Source: Pseudoalteromonas piratica
GTDB taxonomy: Bacteria > Pseudomonadota > Gammaproteobacteria > Enterobacterales > Alteromonadaceae
Direction: 5' to 3'
DNA length: 64,000 nt
Assembly: GCF_000788395.1 (NCBI RefSeq)
Contig: NZ_CP009889.1
Span: forward strand, 744,001-808,000
Part shown: positions 45,625 through 53,533 of the stretch, in pieces
Numbering within the stretch: position 1 is the stretch's first letter
How the letters are laid out: the number at the start of each line of letters is the position of its first letter
Position numbers and translations under genes: made by a program
Notes under the pieces: generated by a model
The model's database searches: none
What the model was told of the DNA's origin: nothing
The model's input: the letters and a program-made list of their open reading frames with translations, nothing else

Positions 45625-46986
45625 ATGACACATGCCCTTGTTAACCAATCTGAAGGGATCCCTCTAAGCGTTCTTGCTACTTCTGAATTTGACTCTTGGC
45701 TTCAACAACAGTCTGAGGTGACCAAGACCTGGCTCAACTCACTTAGTTTTAAAGGCCAAGGTGTATTACTCATTCCAAATTTTTCAGATGGGAAATTACA
45801 AGAAGTTGTATATTTTGTTGAAAACACAAATGCGTTATGGGCGTGCGGTGATCTGTCAAATCAATTACCAGCTGGTACTTATTTAATCACAAATGATGCT
45901 GTAAGTAGTAAATTAATCGCAACTAGCTTTGCTTTAGGTTGTTATGATTTTAATGCTTATAAAGAAACGAAACCTCAAACAGTCAAGCTTGCTCTGGCAG
46001 ATAAAAGTACGTTTGATGAAGTTATTACTTATGTAAAAGGCGTCAATATCGTTCGTGACCTTGTGAATATGCCTGCTGGGGATATGATGCCGCAGCATTT
46101 AGCAGAAATCATGGCAGATATGGCTGAAGAATTCTCGGGCTCGTTTTCACAAATTGTGGGGGATGAGCTGCTTGAACAAAACTACCCGACCATTCATGCT
46201 GTTGGTCGGGCGAGTGCCAATAAACCGAGATTACTAGATTTACGTTGGGGTGATAAAAACGCACCTAAAGTAACATTAGTTGGCAAGGGGGTTTGTTTTG
46301 ATTCAGGTGGTCTTGATTTAAAACCAGCGTCAGGCATGCGTTTGATGAAAAAAGACATGGGCGGCGCTGCACATGTACTTGGCTTAGCGCATATGATTAT
46401 GGCATTTAAATTACCTGTTAATTTACGTGTGATGGTCCCTGCTGTAGAAAATGCTGTATCTGATAACGCATTGCGCCCAGGTGATGTAATTAAAACACGA
46501 AAAGGTATAACAGTAGAAATTGACAATACAGATGCTGAAGGGCGCCTAGTACTCTGTGATGCACTGGCAGAAGTAGTAACTGAAAAGCCAGACACCTTGA
46601 TTGATTTTGCAACGCTTACAGGTGCATGCCGTATTGCTTTAGGCACTGAGCTACCTGGTTTTTTCAGTGATGATAAAGCATTGGTTGCTGGCTTAGAACA
46701 GGCTGCTGAGAATGTGCAAGACCCGGTTTGGCATTTGCCGCTTCACAAAGCCTATAAAGACATGCTCAATAGCAGTGTCGCTGATATGACTAACTGTGCA
46801 TCAGGTCCGTTTGGTGGCGCAATTACAGCTGCGCTTTATCTTCAAGAATTTGTCGATGAAAGTATTTCCTGGGTTCATTTCGATGTTATGGCTTGGAATC
46901 TTAGAAAACTACCAGGTCGTCCTGTTGGTGGTGAAGCTTTTGGTGTACGTGCAGTTCTTAAATACCTACAGGACAAGTATCAATAA
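45625..46986 (+). CDS. M17-family leucyl aminopeptidase
   Basis: A 453-residue enzyme. The ATG at 45625 has an AAGG Shine-Dalgarno 8 bases upstream; the ATG at 45610 overlaps that site and is less likely. The C-terminal catalytic domain carries the metal-ligand motifs GVCFDSGGLDLKPASGM, MKKDMGGAA and NTDAEGRLVLCDAL, as in PepA-like M17 peptidases with two zinc or manganese ions. It removes N-terminal residues from peptides in the cytoplasm. It lacks the E. coli PepA N-terminal length and is the shorter leucyl aminopeptidase-like form. Its stop is 2 bases from the convergent RHH gene. Confidence 0.92.
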   Translation: MTHALVNQSEGIPLSVLATSEFDSWLQQQSEVTKTWLNSLSFKGQGVLLIPNFSDGKLQEVVYFVENTNALWACGDLSNQLPAGTYLITNDAVSSKLIATSFALGCYDFNAYKETKPQTVKLALADKSTFDEVITYVKGVNIVRDLVNMPAGDMMPQHLAEIMADMAEEFSGSFSQIVGDELLEQNYPTIHAVGRASANKPRLLDLRWGDKNAPKVTLVGKGVCFDSGGLDLKPASGMRLMKKDMGGAAHVLGLAHMIMAFKLPVNLRVMVPAVENAVSDNALRPGDVIKTRKGITVEIDNTDAEGRLVLCDALAEVVTEKPDTLIDFATLTGACRIALGTELPGFFSDDKALVAGLEQAAENVQDPVWHLPLHKAYKDMLNSSVADMTNCASGPFGGAITAALYLQEFVDESISWVHFDVMAWNLRKLPGRPVGGEAFGVRAVLKYLQDKYQ

Positions 46987-46988
46987 TC

Positions 46989-47306
46989 TTATTTTGATTC
47001 TATATGCTCAAGCAAGGCGTCGAGTGACAACTCTTCGCCTTGTGCTAGTTCTGCAATAAGTAACCTTAAGATATAGGACTTTGATAAGCCTGATTGTTTT
47101 GAAAGTTCATCGAGCTGTTTAATATGGTTAGGTGATAGTGTAAATGTAGCGTTTTTGAATTTACGTCCTTTCTTGATCTGCCTTTTCTTGTCACAGGTGG
47201 TGGTTTTACCTTTGGCATACAGGTTGGCTTGTTCAATAAACTCTTCGACAGAAATTTTCTGCTTTTTGTTGTTACCTGTGTTCTTTTTTAAATCAATTAA
47301 ACTCAT
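46989..47306 (-). CDS. Ribbon-helix-helix protein with basic tail, partner of the ParA-like gene
   Basis: A 105-residue protein. A C-terminal ribbon-helix-helix domain (about 53-90, FTLSPNHIKQLDELSKQSGL with SKSYILRLLIAEL) follows a basic, probably flexible N-terminal half (KKRQIKKGRKFK). This is the build of ParG/Omega-type centromere-binding proteins, whose tail stimulates the partner ATPase. The start overlaps the ParA-like gene by 14 bases, so the two are coupled. Relatives may be labelled RepA in some genomes; nothing here suggests replication. It ends 2 bp from the convergent aminopeptidase gene. Confidence 0.75.
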   Translation of the reverse strand: MSLIDLKKNTGNNKKQKISVEEFIEQANLYAKGKTTTCDKKRQIKKGRKFKNATFTLSPNHIKQLDELSKQSGLSKSYILRLLIAELAQGEELSLDALLEHIESK

Positions 47307-47958
47307 GACTATGGACCACTTCCATTGCTAGTAATTCATCAACAATGGCTTTAATTTCAAGCGCAGCTTTTCCATCAGGGTCCCGCTCTATGACAGATTC
47401 GCCATTTTCTTCACTATCATCATAAATATTGCGGCTAAACGTAACAGCATTAAGAACAGGAATGCCATACGAAGCACATACTTCTTTTGCTTCTAAAATT
47501 CGGCTTGCTTGATTGGGTAAAGAAGGGCATTGCGTGATAACAAATGCCGCATTTAGCTTGGGATTAACCATTTTACACGTCGTTAAAATGTCCTCCATAT
47601 GTGGCACGGTTTTGAGATCTCGGCGCTTGGGTCGGAGGGGAATTAAAGTGTGATCAGCAACCGACATTGCTGCACGCAGTGCTAAGTTATCTTGTCCACC
47701 ACAATCAACAATTACGTAGTCATAATGATTTTCTAAACTTAACAAATCGTTTCTGATTTTACCGTAAAGTTGCACACAATTAATTGAGGGTAAACTGGGA
47801 TGTGTATTACGTGTTTGGATCCAGTCAGAAGACGTACGTTGTGGATCACAGTCAACAATCAAAACTGTGTACTGTTGCATGGTCAGGTAAACAGCAATAT
47901 TTTGTGCTAAACAGCTTTTGCCACTTCCGCCTTTTTCTCCGCCAACAAGTAGAATCAT
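47293..47958 (-). CDS. ParA/ParF-type ATPase
   Basis: A 221-residue ParA-family ATPase of the small type without an N-terminal DNA-binding domain. The deviant Walker A reads GGEKGGSGKS (signature lysine K9, P-loop K14), Walker A' is VDCDPQRTSSDW, and Walker B is VIVDCGGQD. Such proteins dimerise on ATP and pattern cargo over the nucleoid or cell pole. The gene starts in an ATGA overlap with the PilZ gene and ends inside the RHH gene, so all three are translated together. Cargo could be DNA, a protein cluster or a pole; no parS-like repeat is visible. Confidence 0.88.
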   Translation of the reverse strand: MILLVGGEKGGSGKSCLAQNIAVYLTMQQYTVLIVDCDPQRTSSDWIQTRNTHPSLPSINCVQLYGKIRNDLLSLENHYDYVIVDCGGQDNLALRAAMSVADHTLIPLRPKRRDLKTVPHMEDILTTCKMVNPKLNAAFVITQCPSLPNQASRILEAKEVCASYGIPVLNAVTFSRNIYDDSEENGESVIERDPDGKAALEIKAIVDELLAMEVVHSHEFN

Positions 47959-48269
47959 TTTTCACCCCCTTGTTCGACAAATTCCATGGCGATATCAAAC
48001 CAATCATGAATTTCTGTAACGCGAATTACTTTGGCGTACATAGTATTTGACGAGCCTTGTTTGTCACGAAACGTGACTTTTACCGGTCCGGATGTTTCAA
48101 TTCTGCGGTCAATATTAACCTTTAAGCCGCCATTTGAAACATCGATACACATCGCTTGACGTTTAACAATTTCATGCTGGTCATTTTCCCATTCTAAGCC
48201 AATAAGCTCTTTTTCCATGTCGAGTCGCAATGAACGTCGTTGATCGATATTAGCTGTGTGCTCCTGCAT
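47955..48269 (-). CDS. PilZ-domain protein
   Basis: A 104-residue single-domain PilZ protein. I use the ATG at 48269 (AAGGG Shine-Dalgarno 7 bases upstream) rather than the longer frame from 48287. The c-di-GMP-binding motifs are intact: an arginine pair QRRSLR (the RxxxR motif, about 10-15) and DVSNGG (the D/NxSxxG motif, about 42-47). It should therefore bind cyclic di-GMP. It leads a three-gene operon with ParA-like and RHH genes, overlapping the former by ATGA. That suggests c-di-GMP control over the partition-like pair. Confidence 0.88.
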   Translation of the reverse strand: MQEHTANIDQRRSLRLDMEKELIGLEWENDQHEIVKRQAMCIDVSNGGLKVNIDRRIETSGPVKVTFRDKQGSSNTMYAKVIRVTEIHDWFDIAMEFVEQGGEK

Positions 48270-48363
48270 GGTATTACCCTTTAACATTCACAAAATGCAA
48301 TCCATCACATATGTTTTGGTGCGTACCTTTAAAGCGTAGTGTTAAAAGCAGATTATGCAAATA

Positions 48364-48387
48364 AAAGCCCGCAGAATTGCAGGCTTT
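48364..48387 (-). terminator. Intrinsic terminator after the fabH-like gene
   Basis: Arms 48364-48373 and 48378-48387 pair over 9 of 10 positions around a 4-base loop. On the minus strand the 3' arm runs into TTTTATTTG. It separates the ketoacyl synthase gene from the PilZ operon. Confidence 0.82.
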
Positions 48388-48395
48388 AGAATGGG

Positions 48396-49463
48396 TTACT
48401 GGCAGTGTGCTACTGCATCTTTGATTAAATCGAGTCCCGGTTGATTACATTCGGATAATGAATGTGAAGCAGGATGAATGGGGGTGGTGCGTTCACCCCA
48501 TTGAATAAAACTTGCCGCCCAAGTTAAGCCAGCACCAAATGCAGCTGAAATAATTCGGCTATTGGCTTTAATCAGACCATCTTCAACTGCTTCACATAAT
48601 GCGATAGGAATGGTTGCAGCAGATGTATTGCCATACTTGTTTATATTCACCATAACCGCCTCATCAGGCAGGTTCACTTTAGATTGTATCGCTTGAATAA
48701 TTCTAAGGTTTGCTTGATGCGGTATCAGTATATCAATGTCAGAAATATTGCAGTCAACTTGATTTAACACGTCATCTACTGCTGTCGTCATTCCTTTTAC
48801 TGCACGCTTAAATATTTCTCTTCCTTCAAATAAAATATCAGAAGGGCCGACGGCTTGGTATTTATCGATATCAGTACCAAAGTTTCGAATATGAAGGATT
48901 TCACGATCTTCACTATCACAGCCAGTTTTGGTACCGAGTAGACCTGATTTGTCATCGCTTGCTTCAAGTACCACTGCGCCAGCACCATCACCGAATAACA
49001 CGGCGCTGTCTCGGCGTTGCCAGTTAACATACCAAGTCATGCGTTCAGCACCTATAACAACGGCTTTTTTAATCATGCCAGCTTGAATTTGTGCTGTCGC
49101 ATTTTGAAGTGCATATAAAAAGCCAGAACAAGCGGCATTAACATCACACGCTGCTGCGCCAGTTGCACCGATATTTTGTTGCACTTGTGAAGCCGTGTTG
49201 GCAACTAGCGTTGTTGGTGTACAGGTAGCAAGTAATACAAGATCAATATCGCTTGCGTCGGTAATACCGGCACACGCAAGTGCATTGAGCGCAGCAACGG
49301 ATGCTAATTCAGCGGTACTTTGGTGAGATATACGACGTTCTTTAATGCCAGTTCGAGTAGTAATCCATTCATCATTGGTGTCCATGATTTGGCTGAGATC
49401 ATCATTTGTGAGTGTTACAGGCGGAATGCATTTTCCCCAGCCTGTAATTTTGGCATACTTCAT
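48396..49463 (-). CDS. Beta-ketoacyl-ACP synthase III (FabH-type)
   Basis: A 355-residue thiolase-fold enzyme. I take the ATG at 49463, with an AAGGG Shine-Dalgarno 6 bases upstream; a TTG two codons earlier is possible. The catalytic triad is intact: cysteine in DVNAACSGF, histidine in IPHQANLRI and asparagine in NKYGNTSAA. It condenses an acyl-CoA with malonyl-ACP. It stands apart from fabD, fabG and acpP, so it is probably a second FabH or a specialised synthase rather than the housekeeping copy. It carries a short C-terminal extension of about 30 residues after the usual end. Confidence 0.9.
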   Translation of the reverse strand: MKYAKITGWGKCIPPVTLTNDDLSQIMDTNDEWITTRTGIKERRISHQSTAELASVAALNALACAGITDASDIDLVLLATCTPTTLVANTASQVQQNIGATGAAACDVNAACSGFLYALQNATAQIQAGMIKKAVVIGAERMTWYVNWQRRDSAVLFGDGAGAVVLEASDDKSGLLGTKTGCDSEDREILHIRNFGTDIDKYQAVGPSDILFEGREIFKRAVKGMTTAVDDVLNQVDCNISDIDILIPHQANLRIIQAIQSKVNLPDEAVMVNINKYGNTSAATIPIALCEAVEDGLIKANSRIISAAFGAGLTWAASFIQWGERTTPIHPASHSLSECNQPGLDLIKDAVAHCQ

Positions 49464-49548
49464 ATGCAACCCTTACATTCTTTTCTTTGTGCGTTGCACT
49501 GGTTATACCAGATGCAGTGGGATTTGTCTTTGATTAAAAGAGTTACTT

Positions 49549-50799
49549 ATGGCTTTGCTAGCAAAATTTATTAGTGCAGAACCTTCTTTGGCTTATCGTA
49601 AGCCAATCAGCCGTTTATTGTTTCTACGAACGGTATCAATAGCGATTCAGTTACTCACTGTTATTGTGATGCATTTTTCAATTGGTACGCATGATTATAT
49701 CGGTGCGTTACTTTTGATAATTGCCTTTGAAACACTGTTTAACCTATCAAGTATTGTTTATTTTGCCAGGTTAAATGCAACAAATTTTGCGTTAGCGCTA
49801 CAAATATTGGCAGATATTTCGTTTTTAAGTTTGCTTTTATTTTACAGTGGGGGTGCTACTAATGCATTTGTCTCTTTATTATTGCTACCGTTGATAATTG
49901 CAGCTGTTTGTTTACCGCTTTCTTGGTTAGCACTTTGCTCAATGACTGCCGTTGGGTTCTATACCTTGCTGGTTATAAATATGCCAGCCCATGATTTACA
50001 TCATATGGATATGCAAGAGCACTTTTTAGGCATGTGGATTAATTTCGTACTATCAGCCTTAGTTGTAACGACAACAATTAGTGCACTTGTAAAAGCAAAC
50101 GCAAATAAAGAAAAACAAATGGCATTGCAACGCGAAGAAACGTTGAGAAGTGAACAGCTGATGGCATTGGGAACCGCTGCTGCTCAAGTAACGCATCACC
50201 TTGCAACACCCATTGCTAACTTACAAATGCTCTATGAAGATTTACTAGATGAATTAGGTAACGATAACGCGCTTTTAAAAGAAATGGCGGTTCCTTTATC
50301 CCAGTGCAATCAACAACTTTCATACTTTCGAAACTATGCCAGTGAAATAAAAGACAACGCACAGGCGCCGATTTTAGTCTCAACATTACTGAGTGAGTTT
50401 CATGATGCGTGTTTATTACATTTCCCAGAACAACATATTGAATTAATCAATGAAAGCGATACAACCACTGAAATATTGACCGATGGCTTATTATTATCGG
50501 CTCTAATAAATGTTGTGCAAAATGCCGTAGACGCAAATAAACACGTTAATAAAAACAAAGTTGTAATTAGGGTGTTTGAATTTTCTAATCGACTTAATAT
50601 TGAAATAACTGATGAAGGCAATGGCTTTGACTTGGAATTATTAGATTCGCTTGGGCATGAAACCATTAAAAGTCAAAAAGGAATGGGAATTGCGCTTTTC
50701 TTATCAAATACCACTGTAAATAAATTAGGTGGTGAAATACGCATTGAAAACATCAACAATGCAGGTGCTAAAGTAACAGTAAGGCTACCATTAATATGA
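49549..50799 (+). CDS. RegB/PrrB-like redox sensor histidine kinase
   Basis: A 416-residue kinase with six membrane helices (about 22-178). The periplasm-facing loop carries GGATNAF (101-107), close to the GGxxNPF ubiquinone-binding motif of RegB. The phospho-acceptor region reads THHLATP (H216, then H217 where RegB has glutamate), and C255 lies 39 residues further, about where RegB has its redox cysteine. HATPase motifs VVQNAVDAN, DEGNGF and KGMGIALF follow. In other bacteria the pair adjusts respiration to redox state. The stop overlaps the response regulator ATG by 4 bases. Confidence 0.88.
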   Translation: MALLAKFISAEPSLAYRKPISRLLFLRTVSIAIQLLTVIVMHFSIGTHDYIGALLLIIAFETLFNLSSIVYFARLNATNFALALQILADISFLSLLLFYSGGATNAFVSLLLLPLIIAAVCLPLSWLALCSMTAVGFYTLLVINMPAHDLHHMDMQEHFLGMWINFVLSALVVTTTISALVKANANKEKQMALQREETLRSEQLMALGTAAAQVTHHLATPIANLQMLYEDLLDELGNDNALLKEMAVPLSQCNQQLSYFRNYASEIKDNAQAPILVSTLLSEFHDACLLHFPEQHIELINESDTTTEILTDGLLLSALINVVQNAVDANKHVNKNKVVIRVFEFSNRLNIEITDEGNGFDLELLDSLGHETIKSQKGMGIALFLSNTTVNKLGGEIRIENINNAGAKVTVRLPLI

Positions 50800-51332
50800 A
50801 TTTATTAATTGTTGAAGACGATTTGGCTTATGGCCAAACGCTATGTCGCAGAATGCGAAAACAAGGATTTACAGTAGAACTTGTTACAGATGCAACTGAC
50901 GTGCTTGTGGCTGCCAGGCGAATTTTGCCTGAATATATTTTAATGGATATGAAATTAAATAGCCAAACCAGCTTACCTTTGATCAAACCACTCAGGGCAT
51001 TATTGCCTAATAGTTCGATTGTTTTACTAACCGGTTTTGCGAGTATTGCCACTGCAGTTGAAGCGATACGTTTAGGTGCAACGGACTATTTAGCAAAACC
51101 CACAGATACTAATACGATAATTGCTACTTTAACTGGGCAAGTAGGAGAGGTGAGTATTGATGAAAGTCCGTTATCTAGTGAACAATTAGAGTGGGAGCAT
51201 ATCAATCAGGTATTAAAAGCTAATAACGGAAATGTATCAGAAACAGCTCGCCAATTGGGAATGCATCGTCGAACCTTACAACGCAAGTTACAAAAAAAAC
51301 CACAATTAACAAAGCCGGTGCATTATGGCTAA
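50796..51332 (+). CDS. RegA/PrrA-like response regulator
   Basis: A 178-residue two-domain regulator: receiver domain (about 1-115) with acidic pocket VEDD, phospho-acceptor D51 in ILMDMKLN and the conserved K in LAKP, then a Fis-type helix-turn-helix (about 145-172, NVSETARQLGMHRRTLQRKL), the same arrangement as RegA/PrrA/ActR. It would be phosphorylated by the kinase encoded just upstream and bind DNA. The two genes overlap in ATGA. The last 8 bases overlap the zinc-ribbon gene. Confidence 0.9.
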   Translation: MNLLIVEDDLAYGQTLCRRMRKQGFTVELVTDATDVLVAARRILPEYILMDMKLNSQTSLPLIKPLRALLPNSSIVLLTGFASIATAVEAIRLGATDYLAKPTDTNTIIATLTGQVGEVSIDESPLSSEQLEWEHINQVLKANNGNVSETARQLGMHRRTLQRKLQKKPQLTKPVHYG

Positions 51333-51576
51333 GCCCAACAAACGTTTGCCAGAACGTGTTGTCGATATTGTTTGTACCAAATGCAAAACGCGATTATTTA
51401 AATACCATAAAAATGGAAAAGGCGCGTTGGTTAAGTGTTTTATTGAACGTATTTCAAATAACTACTGCACAGAGCCTTGCGTCTGTCCGAGCTGTGGCCA
51501 AGTATTTGCAAGAGAGAACATGATCAGAGGCATTGCAGCTTATAAAATAATTGGTGGCAAAGCAAAAATTGGCTAG
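51325..51576 (+). CDS. Small zinc-ribbon-like protein
   Basis: An 83-residue basic protein with two CxxC knuckles (CTKC at about 17-20 and CPSC at about 50-53) that should bind one zinc ion, plus cysteines at about 34 and 43-47 between them. The C-terminus carries a basic GGKAKIG tail. I do not recognise a named family. The start codon lies 8 bases inside the response regulator gene, so it is translated from the same mRNA and may work with that system or be a passenger. Nucleic-acid binding is possible by composition but not shown. Confidence 0.7.
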   Translation: MAKPNKRLPERVVDIVCTKCKTRLFKYHKNGKGALVKCFIERISNNYCTEPCVCPSCGQVFARENMIRGIAAYKIIGGKAKIG

Positions 51577-51599
51577 CTAAATTATTGGCAAATGACAAG

Positions 51600-51628
51600 G
51601 ACAAAAGTGATTGCAGCCTGCATATAAT
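51600..51628 (+). promoter_or_regulatory. Candidate sigma70 promoter for the structured leader
   Basis: A perfect TATAAT lies at 51623-51628 and a weak -35 (GACAAA, 51600-51605) 17 bases upstream. Transcription would begin near 51635, giving a leader of about 110 nt before the TTG start at 51747. Confidence 0.5.
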
Positions 51629-51642
51629 TCATTAAAATAATT

Positions 51643-51746
51643 GTGACTGAGGGTTCTCCTCAACTACAAGCTGTTTCATGGATTGAAAATCGCCCTCCCC
51701 ACGGACTGGGCCAGCATATTTGGGCGCATAAGCTTGGAGTTATCAC
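51643..51746 (+). ncRNA. Structured 5' leader with three-way-junction fold, possible riboswitch-like element
   Basis: By hand folding: a 5-bp hairpin (51648-51652 with 51658-51662), then an outer 6-bp stem (51667-51672 with 51731-51736). The outer stem encloses two hairpins: 51674-51678 with 51684-51688 and 51691-51695 with 51722-51726. The 3' strand of the outer stem ends in the first G of the GGAG Shine-Dalgarno (51736-51739) of the next gene. A competing pairing (51692-51695 with 51708-51711) excludes the second inner hairpin. This is the design of a leader that can hide or expose the ribosome site. I do not recognise it as a known riboswitch class. Confidence 0.5.
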
Positions 51747-52007
51747 TTGATCTCAATTTTATTCGATATTATCGGTATGACCGGTACATTTCTTGTTGTA
51801 GGTGCGTTCTTTTTACTGCAGTTAGGTAAAGTCAAACCTACAGGAATTGCTTATAATCTTATGAATTTATCTGGCGCGATTTTGCTCCTTATAAGTCTTT
51901 GTTATAATTTCAATTTAGCGAGTTTTGTAATTGAATTGTTTTGGATTGCTGCATCCTTGATTGGTATTTACAAATACTATACATCACCGGAGAAGGCAGT
52001 AAACTAA
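51747..52007 (+). CDS. Small membrane protein, CBU_0592-like
   Basis: An 86-residue protein with three hydrophobic helices (about 3-24, 31-51, 55-75). The pattern GMTGTFLVVGAFFLLQLGKV and MNLSGAILLLISL resembles the small CBU_0592-type membrane proteins as I remember them. The start is a TTG at 51747, but a GGAG Shine-Dalgarno lies exactly 7 bases before it, which makes it credible. That site sits at the end of the structured leader. The function is unknown; the next gene starts 20 bases after its stop and is probably co-transcribed. Confidence 0.75.
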   Translation: MISILFDIIGMTGTFLVVGAFFLLQLGKVKPTGIAYNLMNLSGAILLLISLCYNFNLASFVIELFWIAASLIGIYKYYTSPEKAVN

Positions 52008-52027
52008 CACCTGATTAAGGAGAGGGA

Positions 52028-52990
52028 ATGTTGTTGTACCGAAGTAATCTGATTGGTTTCTGGGTATTAATAGCAGTCCCTTTTTTATTATCAGCAAAGT
52101 CACAAGATGTTTCACCAACAAAACAAGCGCAAAATGAAGCTATTACAAACGATCTTAAAAATGATGTTACCTACGGAGCCTCATTAATAAGAACACGTCT
52201 GAATGCACAAATGCAAAACTCAGCACAATGGCTTGATAACTTAGTCGAACAAAAACCATCACAAGAGAATATTGCAAGCGCAAAAGGTTATTTGTCAGTC
52301 GGTTTTGCTCCTCGTGCACGTGACTTACTTAATTTTGATAATCAATTTAAAGTCTCTTTAGATTTACCTAATTGGGAAGATAAAATTAGCCTTATTATCG
52401 ATAATGATGAGGACGAAGAGGACAGGCTACCCTTTCAAAGTATTTCAACAGATCAAAACGATAATCAACTCAATGCTGCATTGAATTGGTATATGGTTCA
52501 ACGACAACGACTGAATGTTGAACACCGCATTGGTGTTAGCCGCTCTAATTTGTTTGCACAATCACGATTACGGTTTCGTCATACTGTTGGAAACTGGCGT
52601 TTTTCATTCACACCAAGCATCGAGTATTATCTTGAAGACGGTATCGGAGCACGTTTCTATACCCGTGCTGATGTTACATTGACCCCAAACCAAATGCTCA
52701 ATTTTTCATTTAATTCGCGCTATATTGAAAGCGAGCCTTCTAATCGAATATCAATCGGCGTTTTCCATAGTCAAACTTACAACAGTGAACAAGCTGCTGT
52801 AATTGGTCTTTGGGCGAATGATAATTTTGATGGCGAAAGGAGCTACTACAGCTCATATCGCTGGCGAACACAGTTTTTTGAAAACTGGTTGTTTTTTGAA
52901 GTCGAACCGTTTGTTGAGTTTAGAGAGCGCCATGAATTTGCCGATGAACCTGGACTCGCAATTAGGTTAATTGGTTACTATGGTATTTAG
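52028..52990 (+). CDS. Exported protein with predicted beta-barrel
   Basis: A 320-residue protein with an N-terminal hydrophobic signal (about 8-23, ending LLSAKS). A charged helical segment (about 30-85) precedes a series of amphipathic strands rich in aromatic residues (FSFTPSIEYYLEDGIG, RFYTRADVTLTPNQ, LNFSFNSRYIES), consistent with an outer-membrane barrel. I do not recognise the family. A GGAGAGGGA Shine-Dalgarno stands right before the ATG. It follows the TTG-started membrane protein gene by 20 bases, so both are probably controlled by the same leader RNA. Confidence 0.7.
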   Translation: MLLYRSNLIGFWVLIAVPFLLSAKSQDVSPTKQAQNEAITNDLKNDVTYGASLIRTRLNAQMQNSAQWLDNLVEQKPSQENIASAKGYLSVGFAPRARDLLNFDNQFKVSLDLPNWEDKISLIIDNDEDEEDRLPFQSISTDQNDNQLNAALNWYMVQRQRLNVEHRIGVSRSNLFAQSRLRFRHTVGNWRFSFTPSIEYYLEDGIGARFYTRADVTLTPNQMLNFSFNSRYIESEPSNRISIGVFHSQTYNSEQAAVIGLWANDNFDGERSYYSSYRWRTQFFENWLFFEVEPFVEFRERHEFADEPGLAIRLIGYYGI

Positions 52991-53006
52991 CGCTCTATAT
53001 GTCTAG

Positions 53007-53483
53007 TTAGTTTTCTACTGCTAATAATTCAATTTCAAATATAAGCAGTGATGCAGGCGGTATTTTTCCTGCGGAACGTTTACCATAGGCAAGCTGATAA
53101 GGAATGTAAGCTTTAACTTTTTCGCCTTCTTTCATTAATTGAAGTACTTCGGTCCAGCCAGGGATAACTTGATTTAACGAAAATGAAAGTGGTTTATTTC
53201 GCTCAACAGAAGAATCAAATACGGTTCCGTCTAAAAGTGTTCCGTGGTAGTGACACGTTACTTTTGTGCTTTTAGTGGGGGATTGACCTTCGTCAACTGA
53301 TACGAGTACTTCATATTGTAAGCCAGAATCTGTTTCAATAATTGCTTCGCGTGTTTTATTTTCTGACAAAAATGTAGTCTGTACTGCGCTGTTTTGTTTA
53401 GCTAGTTTGGCATTATTAAGTGTGGATCTAATAATAAGAATAAAGAGTACAAGGATTATACAAAGAAGGAATAGATTTAGCAT
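53007..53483 (-). CDS. FKBP-type peptidyl-prolyl isomerase, membrane-anchored
   Basis: A 158-residue protein with an N-terminal membrane anchor (about 2-19) followed by a short linker and one FKBP domain (about 53-155): KVTCHYHGTLLDGTVFDSS, FSLNQVIPGWTEVLQLM, IPYQLAYGKR and IPPASLLIFEIELL hold the expected core. It catalyses proline isomerisation and probably acts in the periplasm. It is the third gene of a unit with the GGDEF-EAL and Sel1 genes upstream, 50 bases after the Sel1 gene. The Shine-Dalgarno is AGGGG. Confidence 0.9.
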   Translation of the reverse strand: MLNLFLLCIILVLFILIIRSTLNNAKLAKQNSAVQTTFLSENKTREAIIETDSGLQYEVLVSVDEGQSPTKSTKVTCHYHGTLLDGTVFDSSVERNKPLSFSLNQVIPGWTEVLQLMKEGEKVKAYIPYQLAYGKRSAGKIPPASLLIFEIELLAVEN

Positions 53484-53533
53484 AGGCGGCCCCTAAAATT
53501 AGAGACCATGCCCGTTATCATACTAAAATGCAA

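Noticed and set aside
46194..46646. Minus-strand frame of 150 codons under the aminopeptidase
   Set aside because: Shadow of the conserved M17 catalytic domain.
46989..47958. Plasmid replication or integrated plasmid remnant, suggested by ParA and RepA-like naming
   Set aside because: No replication initiator, iterons, toxin-antitoxin or mobilisation genes are near, and codon use and flanking genes are chromosomal in character.
51643..51746. Known riboswitch or ribozyme classes (TPP, SAM, c-di-GMP, fluoride, guanidine, hammerhead)
   Set aside because: The conserved core sequences of these classes, as I know them, are not present in the junctions.
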